From contig NZ_RCVT01000003.1 in NCBI RefSeq assembly GCF_016107325.1, positions 124,001-188,000 of the forward strand: a DNA stretch of 64,000 bases, read 5' to 3'. Both the position numbers and the translations under genes were made by a program. Origin of the DNA: Sphingomonas sp. MA1305. Its GTDB lineage: Bacteria > Pseudomonadota > Alphaproteobacteria > Sphingomonadales > Sphingomonadaceae. This document shows positions 26,301-38,469 of this stretch, piece by piece. Within the stretch, counting starts at the first letter, position 1; each line of letters opens with the position of its first letter. The notes under the pieces were generated by a model. The model was not told the origin of the DNA. It saw nothing but the letters and a program-made list of their open reading frames with translations, and ran no database searches.

Positions 26301-26338
26301 GCCGGACCTTCACCGTGACGGCGCGCGCGACCTTCTGA
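23324..26338 (+). CDS. TonB-dependent receptor of the glycan-utilisation locus
   Basis: A 1004-aa outer-membrane receptor. The signal peptide ends LSATPVLAQQ; a Pro/Ala-rich linker precedes the TonB-box region DIVVTGFRQSYSDAIRSKRN. The plug has GRFPDLNVGEALQRVPGVQI and INLRGLPGEYARLTLNGV, and the barrel ends FTVTARATF with terminal Phe. TAGGAGAGGGGGT precedes ATG 23324. It opens the locus next to the GntR regulator and is followed by a strong terminator-like hairpin before the GH28 gene. Probably imports an acidic oligosaccharide released from pectin; the exact ligand cannot be read from sequence. Confidence 0.92.
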   Translation: MKFAVTAGSRSLAAIWLAGSALSATPVLAQQSATPPASEVNNPATPTVATPANPDQSTAADPNSQPDPIPQPQSDIVVTGFRQSYSDAIRSKRNEIAITDGISSDGLGRFPDLNVGEALQRVPGVQINREAEGRNATINLRGLPGEYARLTLNGVAFAEPILAEATPLGAFNADIFSAIVIDKSPLANAQSGGLSGNVDLQIATALARKEGGFVKAALEYNQLGKRFAPAATVGYNHHFSDSFGVFAVLTYKKENFRRDTLQYNSYSSFSAAQAQANASVLGSYYAKSTACPSCTGSVTTNGVLYNSQLRQYSRINPGDLYTGAAGAEWKPDDNTKVSLTGFYTDRRLPKTMQYLSIISNNDASFLTPRSSPIQLDDGRYVVTDFDFANPDSRMSTRRLGIEQRAWGINGRADWSDDDWRLSTVLTASKADNNSEETSIDFDRVQTATGNGATGTIRTGAGNVADLYYSLAPTPLVNTNVPTWYWGGVTDPTQFYNTPTSVGRTNRLQFTGTQSYGGNELLAYQWDAERTFHGGVLTGIQAGFRFEHNRFVSRGYRISAYGLQVQNIDNTFLTTSPTVDDFFGGKLGTYSTNWQVTRYDYAIGKLTPVTLYPGGALSPSGYNIRYNDNNYALYNFTNQTDIASGYAQLKYEFEVGGIRVRGNGGLRYEYANNTIDSLDRVSLTGTIGSPADFRTNTYNQRYGKLLPSFILVADLTDKLVLRGAAYRTYVRPQPRQFTPATIVGNPVNGVYSVTLGNPDLKPYDATSFDVSVEWYNRPNGIVSLAAFQKRITGLIGQVTDPTRLCPADASALGLGTLRVNGDRCESSLIYTGGAVPTPYLVSASGFVNQDSPITVRGLEFNLQQSLDFLPGALRHLGGGFNYAYTDISGTTATGAAATLPGVSKHNANVIGYYETTDYGVRLVYNVRSKYDLASAGTFTGAARQVRARGQLDMSASYNVTDTVSLSFDAYNLTNAIRVEYENDPRLIRRADYDGRTFTVTARATF

Positions 26339-26358
26339 TAGCGATGGGTTCCTCCCCT

Positions 26359-26397
26359 GGCGGCGTTCCCATCATCCGGGGACGCCGCCGCTCTTTT
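26359..26397 (+). terminator. Rho-independent terminator after the TonB receptor
   Basis: A 12-base stem GGCGGCGTTCCC (26359-26370) pairs with GGGGACGCCGCC (26378-26389) with one G-T wobble and a 7-base loop, followed by GCTCTTTT. It lies 21 bases after the receptor stop and 15 bases before the GH28 start, so it would keep GH28 expression below that of the receptor or make it depend on readthrough. Confidence 0.75.
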
Positions 26398-26411
26398 GGC
26401 CCGGAGGGTGC

Positions 26412-27998
26412 ATGACGGGATGGCTGATCGACCGGCGCGGCGTGCTGGGTGGCGCGGCCGCGATCGCGGGTGCCGGGCTGGCGTTGCCGCTGGCGGCGGC
26501 GCTGGCGCAGGGCAAAGCGGTGGTCGACGTGCGCGCATTCGGCGCACGCGGCGACGGCCGGACCATCGACAGCCCGGCGATCAACCGCGCGATCGACCAT
26601 GCCGCGGCGCGCGGCGGCGGGGTCGTCTGGCTGCCCGCCGGTGATTATCTGTCGTACAGTATCCAGCTGAAGAGCCATATCACGCTGCACCTCGACGCCG
26701 GCGCCCGGCTGATCGCGGCGGACACGCCGGTCGAGGGCATGGCGAGCGGCGGCTACGACCGGTCGCCTGACCTGCCGGCCAGCTATGCGGCGTTCCAGGA
26801 CCATGGCCACAGCCATTGGCGCAACGCGCTGATCTGGGGAGAGGGACTGGAGGACATCACGATCGAGGGGGCGGGCCTGATCTGGGGGCGGGGCCTCGGC
26901 CGCGGCCACGATTATGACGCCAGCCGGCCGATCTCCGGCCGCCCCGGCGTCGGTGACAAGGCGATCGCGCTGAAGCTCTGCCGCAACGTCACCTTGCGCG
27001 ATTTCCGCATGCTGGAAGGCGGCTGGTTCGCGCTGCTCGCCACCGGCTGCGACAATCTGACGATCGACAATCTGCTGATCGACACCAATCGCGACGGTCT
27101 CGACATCGACTGTTGCCGCAACGTCCATGTCACGCGCTGCACGATCAATTCGCCGTGGGACGATGCGATCTGCCCCAAATCCTCGTTCGCGCTCGGCTAC
27201 CCGCGCTGGACGGAGAACGTGACGATCAGCGACTGCACCGTCAGCGGCAGCTATGCAATTGGATCGGTGCTGGACGGCAGCTTCAAACCGTTCCCGCCCG
27301 CGCCCAAGAGCACGCACGGCCGCATCAAGCTCGGCACGGAATCGAATGGCGGATTCCGCAACTTCGCGATCAGCAATTGCGTGTTCGATACCTGCCGCGG
27401 GCTGGCGTTGGAGACGACCGACGGCGCGCGGCTGGAGGATATCAGCGTCACCAACCTGACGATGCGCGACATTACCACCGCGCCGATCTTCCTGTGGCTG
27501 GGAACGCGGATGCGGGGGCCGGCGGGGTCGAAGCCGGGCACACTGAAGCGGGTGCAGATCGACAACGTTACCGTAACCGGCGCCGCGCCGCTGCCGTCGA
27601 TCATCGCGGGCCAGCCTGGCTATCCGGTCGAGGACGTGCGGATCAGCAACATGTTCGTCGAGCAGGTCGGCGGGCAGGGGGCGGCGATGGCCGCGCTCGA
27701 TCCGCCGGAAAACGCGGCCGGTTACCCGGAGCCCAACATGTTCGGCGACCTGCCCGCGACCGGGTTCTTCGTGCGCCATGCGCGCAACATCGCGCTGTCG
27801 CATGTCGAGGTGCGGACGCGGGTGCAGGATGCGCGGCCAGGCTTCTGGATGCGCGACGTCGATGGTGTGGACCTCCACGACGTCAAGCTGCCGTCCGGAC
27901 CCGCCTTTCGCCTCGACGCGGTGCGGCGGTTCCGGCTATGGGGCAGCCGCGATCTCTCCGACCGCCAAGTGGCAGGGCCCGTCAGCGCGGCGTGGTGA
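26412..27998 (+). CDS. Exported GH28 polygalacturonase-type glycoside hydrolase
   Basis: A 528-aa right-handed beta-helix enzyme. The N-terminus has a Tat-like DRRGVLGGAAAIAGAGLAL signal. Mature protein begins VDVRAFGARGDGRTIDSPAIN, the pectate-lyase-fold entry. The GH28 catalytic region is recognisable as NRDGLDID (for NTDG), WDDAICPKSS with the paired Asp, and HGRIKLGTES (RIK motif). Family members hydrolyse alpha-1,4-galacturonan or rhamnogalacturonan by inversion. The NRDG and DDAICPK versions are typical of bacterial exo-acting or RG-active members, so the exact cleavage is uncertain. It overlaps the convergent GH115 gene by 17 bases at its 3' end. Confidence 0.88.
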   Translation: MTGWLIDRRGVLGGAAAIAGAGLALPLAAALAQGKAVVDVRAFGARGDGRTIDSPAINRAIDHAAARGGGVVWLPAGDYLSYSIQLKSHITLHLDAGARLIAADTPVEGMASGGYDRSPDLPASYAAFQDHGHSHWRNALIWGEGLEDITIEGAGLIWGRGLGRGHDYDASRPISGRPGVGDKAIALKLCRNVTLRDFRMLEGGWFALLATGCDNLTIDNLLIDTNRDGLDIDCCRNVHVTRCTINSPWDDAICPKSSFALGYPRWTENVTISDCTVSGSYAIGSVLDGSFKPFPPAPKSTHGRIKLGTESNGGFRNFAISNCVFDTCRGLALETTDGARLEDISVTNLTMRDITTAPIFLWLGTRMRGPAGSKPGTLKRVQIDNVTVTGAAPLPSIIAGQPGYPVEDVRISNMFVEQVGGQGAAMAALDPPENAAGYPEPNMFGDLPATGFFVRHARNIALSHVEVRTRVQDARPGFWMRDVDGVDLHDVKLPSGPAFRLDAVRRFRLWGSRDLSDRQVAGPVSAAW

Positions 27999-30741
27999 CC
28001 GCGCCGTAACGCGGCTTCGCCCGGTCGAGCACGATCTCGACCCGATCAAGGATCACGCCGGGGTCGAGCGGCGTCACGGCCAGCCGGTGCGTGCCCCCGG
28101 CCAGGGCGGTCAGCGGTATCGTCGCGACGCTGGTGTTGCTGAGCACGTTCCCGCGCCACCGGTCGCTGCGGCCGATGGTGCCGAGATCGAGCGTGACCGG
28201 CGGCGCGCCATCGAGACTGACCGCCACCCTGACGCCATGAGACGGGTCCATGGCATGCGTCGGGAGCGCGACGACGCGCACGACCGCATCGCTGGTCGTC
28301 ATGGTCGAGAAGGTCCAGCGCGCCGGATCGACGGACGCGGACAGGAGCAAGGAACTGCGCAGGCTCGCGCCCATGCTGCCGAGCCCGTTGAGCATCTGCC
28401 ATCCGCCGCGGGCTGCGACGGCGGGGGGCAGCGTCACCCGCCGCTCGCGCTCGACCAACGCGCCACGGGCTTCGGCCAGCGTGTCGACGGGGACGGAGAA
28501 TTCCTGTCCCGCACAGCGCAGGCGGAGCTTGCCCTTGGCACCTGTCGTGCCGTCGTAGCGAACGGTGATGCGCTGTTGATAGGCACCGTCCCGGGTCAAT
28601 GCGCCCGAGTCCGCCGACAGGTGATAGCCCGGCGGGGCGCTGATCAGCGACCAGTCGGCGGCCTGCGGCTGGTGCGCGAACAGGGTGAACGTCCGCGTAT
28701 CGGTGCGGCCGGCGGAGAAAGCGAGGGTGTTGCCGTCGTCCAGCCATTCGCCCCACGCGGAGACGCCGCAGCCCTTGGCGGAGGAGATCGACCATTGCGG
28801 CCAGACGGGTTCGTCGAAGACGGGCAGCCGGCGCGGCGCCATGTCCATGATGCCGCGCCACTTCCCTCCTGCCGAGGCGTTGTAGGCGGCAGTGTCGGCG
28901 ACCAGCCGAGCATGGGCGGCGCGCGCCCGCTCCACCATGACGTTTGCGCCGCCATGCTGTTCCCGTGCATACAGCCCGGCCAGGTCGAGCGACAGGATCC
29001 GCGTGTTCAGCGCTGCCGCAGCGCGAACGGGATACAATACTAGTTCGAAAAAGGCGTTGCGACGGTCGGCCGGCATGTGCGCCGCCACGGCTTCGGCGCG
29101 GGCGACCAGATCGCGATAGGCGGCGATGCGGTCCTCCGCCTCCTCGCCATCGGACTGGACATAGGCGCTCGGGCGGTTGGGCGTGACCCATTCGGTTTCG
29201 CCGAAGCCCATGAATTCGGGCCGACGCTCCCATGCCAGATCGTAGAAGCGCATCATGATCGCGGCGGTTTCCGCGGCGTCCGCCTCGCCGAACTGTTCGG
29301 CCATGAACCGCGCCAGATGCGCCTGCGGCGGCTCGCCGAGCAAGCGGTCGTCGAAGGCGAGGTCGAGATAATATTGCGTCAGATATTCGATCGGCTTGAT
29401 GTCGCCGACGTTGACGATCCACATCCGCCGCGCGTCCGTCTGCCACGCGCGCTCCATCTCCTCGCGGATCAGGGCGGGATGGGTCGTGCCGAGCCAGAGA
29501 TAATCGTGCGGCCGTCCCCAATAGGACAGATGGTAGTAGATGCCGGCACCGCCCGGCCGCTGTCGTTCCTTCACGTCGCTCAGCCTACGCAGATAGCCGT
29601 AATTGTCGTCGCTCCACATCAGCGTCACGTCGGGCGGCACGGCGAGGCCGGCGTCATAGGCCTCCTGCAGTTCGTGATAGGCGACGAACACCTGCGGCAC
29701 GTCGGACAGCGGCTTGTGCAACGTGTCCGCCAGCAGCGCCTGTTGGCGCGCGAAGACCGTTTCCAGGATCGCGCGGCGCTGCGCATTGGTAGTTGCGCCC
29801 TGCATCGGCCCGTCGTGGATGCCGCGCAGGCCGAGCGTGTAGATCGTCTCTTGCTGCCGCGTCGCCGCGACGCGTTCGCGCCAATAGTCGACGATCGCCT
29901 GCGGCCGCCGGGTGAAGTCGAACGGGCCGCGCTGCGCCTCGTCCCATTCGCGCAGGTTGTTGCGCAGCATCGGTTCGGCATGGCTGGTGCCGACGACAAT
30001 TGCATAATCGTCGGCCAGCGGGGCGTTGCCGGGATCGCCGTAGAAGGGCGTCGAAACGCTGTGCATCGCCGGCCACAGCGTGTTGGCCTTGAGCCGCCAC
30101 ATCAGTTCGAAGACGCGCGCGTAGGTGCGCGGCCCGATATTACCCTTGGCGGGATCGAAAGTCTTGGCGGCCCAGGGTTGCAGGCCCCAATCCTCGTCGT
30201 TGAGGAAGATGCCGCGATACCGGACCGATGGCGGGCGCGACACGACCGTCGCATCGTCGATGGCGATATGGTCGCGCCGGCGTGGGGTGACGTCCGCCCA
30301 CCAGCTCCACGGCGAGATGCCGAGCGCGCGCGATAGGTCGACGACGCCGTAGATCACGCCCCGCCGATCCGATCCGGCGATCAGCAGCACGTCATGTCCG
30401 TCCACCCGGACACGGGCGCGGACGTGGCGTTCCCAGGCGCTGCGCAGCATCGACAGGTCGACCCCGCCACCGGCGGCGACACGGCGGACGAGCGGCGTGT
30501 CGTAGCGACCGATTACGATGCAGGTGCCGCGGCATTGCGCCAGCGCTGCGACGACCGGCGGCCGCGCCGCGCCGAGCGAGGCGAGATCGCCGGCGAGCAT
30601 CGTCGCCGCCAGCGTCTCCGTCCGCCCCCCGCCCGGCGCGACGACGAGGGAGGTGCGATCGAGCGATAGCGGCGCCGCCGCCGCTGCCGCTGCCGCTGCC
30701 GCGGGAAAGGTCGCTATCATCAGCGTAAGCCACAACCGCAT
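27982..30741 (-). CDS. GH115 alpha-glucuronidase
   Basis: A 919-aa exported enzyme that removes (4-O-methyl)glucuronic acid from xylan or arabinogalactan. Family hallmarks are RGIFLNDEDWGLQPWAAKTF, ANTLWPAMHSVSTPFYGDPG, LMWSDDNYGYLRRLS and WIVNVGDIKPIEYLTQYYLD. The start is placed at ATG 30741, giving the signal MRLWLTLMIATFPAAAAAA; the frame is open further upstream but without a leader. The C-terminal part carries the beta-sandwich domain usual for this family. Divergent from the GH92 gene with a 106-base shared promoter that holds an ATTGG-N5-CCA site. The released glucuronate would feed uxuA further along. Confidence 0.92.
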   Translation of the reverse strand: MRLWLTLMIATFPAAAAAAAAAAPLSLDRTSLVVAPGGGRTETLAATMLAGDLASLGAARPPVVAALAQCRGTCIVIGRYDTPLVRRVAAGGGVDLSMLRSAWERHVRARVRVDGHDVLLIAGSDRRGVIYGVVDLSRALGISPWSWWADVTPRRRDHIAIDDATVVSRPPSVRYRGIFLNDEDWGLQPWAAKTFDPAKGNIGPRTYARVFELMWRLKANTLWPAMHSVSTPFYGDPGNAPLADDYAIVVGTSHAEPMLRNNLREWDEAQRGPFDFTRRPQAIVDYWRERVAATRQQETIYTLGLRGIHDGPMQGATTNAQRRAILETVFARQQALLADTLHKPLSDVPQVFVAYHELQEAYDAGLAVPPDVTLMWSDDNYGYLRRLSDVKERQRPGGAGIYYHLSYWGRPHDYLWLGTTHPALIREEMERAWQTDARRMWIVNVGDIKPIEYLTQYYLDLAFDDRLLGEPPQAHLARFMAEQFGEADAAETAAIMMRFYDLAWERRPEFMGFGETEWVTPNRPSAYVQSDGEEAEDRIAAYRDLVARAEAVAAHMPADRRNAFFELVLYPVRAAAALNTRILSLDLAGLYAREQHGGANVMVERARAAHARLVADTAAYNASAGGKWRGIMDMAPRRLPVFDEPVWPQWSISSAKGCGVSAWGEWLDDGNTLAFSAGRTDTRTFTLFAHQPQAADWSLISAPPGYHLSADSGALTRDGAYQQRITVRYDGTTGAKGKLRLRCAGQEFSVPVDTLAEARGALVERERRVTLPPAVAARGGWQMLNGLGSMGASLRSSLLLSASVDPARWTFSTMTTSDAVVRVVALPTHAMDPSHGVRVAVSLDGAPPVTLDLGTIGRSDRWRGNVLSNTSVATIPLTALAGGTHRLAVTPLDPGVILDRVEIVLDRAKPRYGAVTTPR

Positions 30742-30759
30742 CCTCGCCCCCGGACCAAA

Positions 30760-30774
30760 ATTGGAAATACCAGT
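30760..30774. promoter_or_regulatory. Candidate GntR operator between GH115 and GH92
   Basis: ATTGG-AAATA-CCAGT matches the ATTGG-N5-CCA core seen upstream of the TonB receptor and of uxuA; the right half is imperfect. It lies 19 bases upstream of the GH115 start and 74 bases upstream of the GH92 start, a position suited to controlling both divergent genes. Confidence 0.45.
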
Positions 30775-30847
30775 CGGTGCTGGCTTAATGACGCTGGTCA
30801 TGCCACTATCCGTCAGCCGCGTCGAGCAGGCATGGAGGGGAGAGACT

Positions 30848-33040
30848 ATGCAGCGCAAGCTGGCGCGCGTCGCAGACCTGGTTCTGATCGGCGGAGCGAC
30901 TGCCGCCACCGTCGCGCCTGCGACCATGGCCGCACCGCAGCTCTATCGTTACGTCGACCCGCGGATCGGCACCGGCAACGACGACCAGGGCGATACCGTG
31001 CCCGGTCCGACGCGCCCGGCAGGATCGATCCACCCCAGCCCTGAAACCTTGGTCGGCAGCAACGCCGGTTACGACCAGGACGCGCCGATCAGCGGCTTTG
31101 CGCAATTGCATACGCAAGGGTCGGGCGGTCGGACCACCTACGGCACCTTCCTCGTCTCGCCGCAGACCGGCGATCCGGTGTTCGACGAGGCCGCGCATCT
31201 GTCGCCCAAGGCGGACGAGCGGCTGGCGGCGGACGCTTATGCGGTGACGCTGACCCGTTATGGCATCCGCGCGGCGGTGACGCCCGCGCCCTTCGCCGCG
31301 CTGTACCGTTTTACCTATCCCGCCGGCAAACCGGCGACGATGGTGTTCGACGTCACGCGGAAGATCCGCGGTGAGCTGGCGAGCGCCGGGGCGGACGTCG
31401 CGCTCGATCCGGCGCTGGGGCGGATCAGCGGCCGGGTGCGGGCGAAGAGCTACTGGAACCCTGCCGAGACCGACATCTGGTTCGTCGCGCAGCTCGACCG
31501 GCGGCCGACCCGCTGGGGCATCCACGTCGGGCAGCAGGACCGGCCGGGCGCGACCACCGCGAGCGCGCCGGCGGACACGCAGCTGGCCGGCTGGTGGCAG
31601 TTCGACGCCGCACCGGACCGGCCGGTGCAGATGAAGATCGCGGTGTCGTTCACCAGCAGCGAGCGCGCGGCCGAACTGCTGGCGGAGGATATCCCCGGCT
31701 GGGACTTCGACGGGGTGCGGCGCGGCGTGCAGGACGCTTGGAACCGCGAACTCGCGCGCGCGACGATTGATGGCGTGAGCGAGGCGGACAAGCGCCGCTT
31801 CTACACCGCGCTTTTCCACAGCGCGGTGCAGCCGCGCGACCGCACCCGCGACCAGGCCGCCGCCGACCGCGCGACGCCGCACTGGGACGATTATTACACG
31901 CTGTGGGACACCTATCACACCGGCTTTCCGCTGATGTCGCTGCTGCGTCCCGACGTCTACCGGGGCAACGTCGCGTCGATCGTGCGCACCTTCGAAAGGT
32001 TCGGCGCGGCGCATACTGCCTTCATCGCCGGCCGCAACTATCATGTCGGGCAGGGCGGCGACGAGGTCGACAATGTGCTGGGCGAGGCGCTGATCCGCGG
32101 CGTGCCGGGGATCGATTGGGCGCGCGTAGCGCCGGTCTCGCTGCACAACGCCTATGAGGAACGCCGGCCGCGCTATCTGATCGACGGCTGGTTCGCGGTT
32201 GGCGACCGCAGTCCGGAACCGGACAATCAGCGCGCCCGGTCGGGATCGTCGACTCCGGCCTTCGCGCTCAACGACTTCTACGCCGGGCGGATCGCCGCGG
32301 CGGCCGGCCGGCCCGATGATGCCGCGGCGCTGCAGGCCCGGTCCGGCAACTGGCGCAAGGTGTGGAACGCGGCGGCGACAAGCGACGGCTATAGCGGCTT
32401 CATCATGCCGCGCTTCGCCGACGGCCGCTTCCAGCCGCTCGATCCCAAGATCGGCTGGGACGGCAAGAAGTACGAGAACGTCGGCTTCTACGAGGGCACG
32501 GCCTGGGTCTATTCCTATACGATGCTGCACGACATCCCCGGCATGGTCGCGGCCATGGGGGGCCGTGACCGGTTCATCGCCCGGCTGCGTCATGCGCTCG
32601 ACGCCAATCTGATCGACATCACCAACGAGCCGAGCTTCGCGACGCCGTGGCTGTTCAGCGACGTCGGTCGGCCGGACCTCGCCAGCTATTGGGCGAACCG
32701 CATCTTCCAGCGCTTCACGCCCGACGCCTATCCGGGCGACGAGGACAATGGCGCGATGAGCTCGCATTACGTGTTCAACCGGCTGGGGCTGTTCCCGAAG
32801 CTGACCACCGACCTCTATTATCTGCACGCGCCGCATCAGCCGCGCGGCGTCATCACTGGCGAGAGCGGGCGGCCGTTCACCATCCTCGCGCCCAATTGGC
32901 GGCCGGGGCGGATCTACATCGCCTCGGCGACGCTCAACGGCCGGCCGCTGACGACGCCCTTCCTACATCAAGCGGACATCACCGCCGGCGGCACGCTGCG
33001 CCTCGTCCTGTCGGACACGCCGACCAGCTGGGGGCGGTGA
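30848..33040 (+). CDS. GH92-family glycoside hydrolase (alpha-mannosidase-type)
   Basis: A 730-aa exported enzyme. ATG 30848 follows GGAGGGGAG; the frame opens earlier only as a shadow of GH115. The N-terminal beta-sandwich starts YVDPRIGTGND, and the alpha/alpha domain contains HWDDYYTLWDTYHTGFPLMS, GFYEGTAWVYSYTMLHDIPG, NEPSFATPWLFSDVG and YPGDEDNGAMSSHYVFNRLG, the GH92 core with the catalytic acid in NEPS and acidic residues in GDEDNG. GH92 enzymes are calcium-dependent inverting exo-alpha-mannosidases. In this pectin-type locus another alpha-linked sugar may be the substrate, so the specificity is open. Confidence 0.88.
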   Translation: MQRKLARVADLVLIGGATAATVAPATMAAPQLYRYVDPRIGTGNDDQGDTVPGPTRPAGSIHPSPETLVGSNAGYDQDAPISGFAQLHTQGSGGRTTYGTFLVSPQTGDPVFDEAAHLSPKADERLAADAYAVTLTRYGIRAAVTPAPFAALYRFTYPAGKPATMVFDVTRKIRGELASAGADVALDPALGRISGRVRAKSYWNPAETDIWFVAQLDRRPTRWGIHVGQQDRPGATTASAPADTQLAGWWQFDAAPDRPVQMKIAVSFTSSERAAELLAEDIPGWDFDGVRRGVQDAWNRELARATIDGVSEADKRRFYTALFHSAVQPRDRTRDQAAADRATPHWDDYYTLWDTYHTGFPLMSLLRPDVYRGNVASIVRTFERFGAAHTAFIAGRNYHVGQGGDEVDNVLGEALIRGVPGIDWARVAPVSLHNAYEERRPRYLIDGWFAVGDRSPEPDNQRARSGSSTPAFALNDFYAGRIAAAAGRPDDAAALQARSGNWRKVWNAAATSDGYSGFIMPRFADGRFQPLDPKIGWDGKKYENVGFYEGTAWVYSYTMLHDIPGMVAAMGGRDRFIARLRHALDANLIDITNEPSFATPWLFSDVGRPDLASYWANRIFQRFTPDAYPGDEDNGAMSSHYVFNRLGLFPKLTTDLYYLHAPHQPRGVITGESGRPFTILAPNWRPGRIYIASATLNGRPLTTPFLHQADITAGGTLRLVLSDTPTSWGR

Positions 33041-33048
33041 TGGGCTTG

Positions 33049-37405
<4,357 letters not shown>

Positions 37406-37506
37406 GGCGAGCCCATCTTCCGGAAACGAGGAGGACACAGCAAGGCATGGCGCAAGGCGATCTCTCCCAATGGCGGCGCTGAACAACACAGGATTTTCTG
37501 GCTACT

Positions 37507-37528
37507 CTGTCCAATTGGACAGGCCAAT
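37507..37528. promoter_or_regulatory. Double palindrome upstream of uxuA, candidate operators
   Basis: CTGTCCAATTGGACAG at 37507-37522 is a perfect 16-base palindrome. Overlapping it, ATTGG-ACAGG-CCAAT at 37514-37528 is a perfect copy of the ATTGG-N5-CCA motif found at 23219 and 30760. The pair lies 101-123 bases upstream of the uxuA start. One or two regulators may compete here. Confidence 0.55.
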
Positions 37529-37731
37529 AGCCGGTATGGGCGAAGTCCGCAATCGAAACAGGCGGCCGGGGCGCCGCGAGATCGGAAGGCGGGCGACGGG
37601 CAGGCGGGCCGGCGACGCTACGGCTCGCTCCAGTCAGCGTAAGCCTGCCCGGCTAATCCGCCGCCTCAGCGCATCACCCGAGGTGATCTCAGCCGGTCAT
37701 GCTGATCCCCGTCGCCGCTGGCGGCATCGGT

Positions 37732-38466
37732 CTAGGCGGTCTTCTGGATCAGCGGCTCGATCCGCAGATTGACGACGTCGCAGGCAGGCGAGCGGCTCAG
37801 CACGAACAGGATCGCATCGGCGACATCCTCGGCCGGCAACATTCGCCCCTCGGCGATCGCCGCCTGCTTTTCCTCCGCGCTGCATTCCTGCATCTCTGTG
37901 TCGACCGATCCGGGCTGGATCACGCTGACCCGGATGCGCATGTCGGCGATCTCTTTGCGCAGCGTCTCGGCAAAAGCCTGGATGCCCGCCTTGGTCGCGG
38001 CATAGACGCTTTCGCCCGCCGCCTTGATCTCGGTGCTGATCGATCCGACGAACAGCAGATGGCCGCCGCCCTGTTGCTGCATGCGCAGGATCGCGGCGCG
38101 GGCGCAGGCGAGATAGCCGGTCAGATTGGCTTCGATGACATAACGCCAGTCGTCATCCGCCATCTCATGGATGGGCTGCGCGCCAATCGCCGCGCAGGCG
38201 ACCAGCATGTCGATGCCGCCCAGCCGGTCATCGACGGCGGCGAAGACCCGGTCGATGCCTTCGCGGGTCGCGGCATCCTCGACGATGCCGACGACATCGC
38301 CGTCGATCCCGGCCAGCGCCGCATCCAGCGCGTCCTGATGCCGCCCGAAGGTCAGCACGCGGGCGCCCTCGGCCGCCAGCGCCTTCAGCGTGGCAAGGCC
38401 GATGCCGGTGGTGCCACCGGTCAGCAGGACGCGGCGGCCGGACAAAATGGTGGGGCTATTGGTCAT
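37732..38466 (-). CDS. Short-chain dehydrogenase/reductase, possible uronate-pathway reductase
   Basis: A 244-aa classical SDR. The cofactor motif is TGGTTGIG, followed by FGRHQDALD where Gly-Arg suggests NADP preference; NNAG appears as ACAAIG, the catalytic Ser is in FVGSIST, and Tyr/Lys are in YAATKAG. It starts 3 bases after the upstream 741-aa gene and is certainly co-transcribed with it. Because uxuA lies next door and no uxuB is present, it may reduce fructuronate or another keto-sugar acid, but that is inferred from context only. Confidence 0.85.
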   Translation of the reverse strand: MTNSPTILSGRRVLLTGGTTGIGLATLKALAAEGARVLTFGRHQDALDAALAGIDGDVVGIVEDAATREGIDRVFAAVDDRLGGIDMLVACAAIGAQPIHEMADDDWRYVIEANLTGYLACARAAILRMQQQGGGHLLFVGSISTEIKAAGESVYAATKAGIQAFAETLRKEIADMRIRVSVIQPGSVDTEMQECSAEEKQAAIAEGRMLPAEDVADAILFVLSRSPACDVVNLRIEPLIQKTA

Positions 38467-38469
38467 AGT

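Noticed and set aside
30806..32836. A 676-codon minus-strand frame opposite GH92
   Set aside because: Shadow frame; GH92 motifs on the plus strand are unambiguous.
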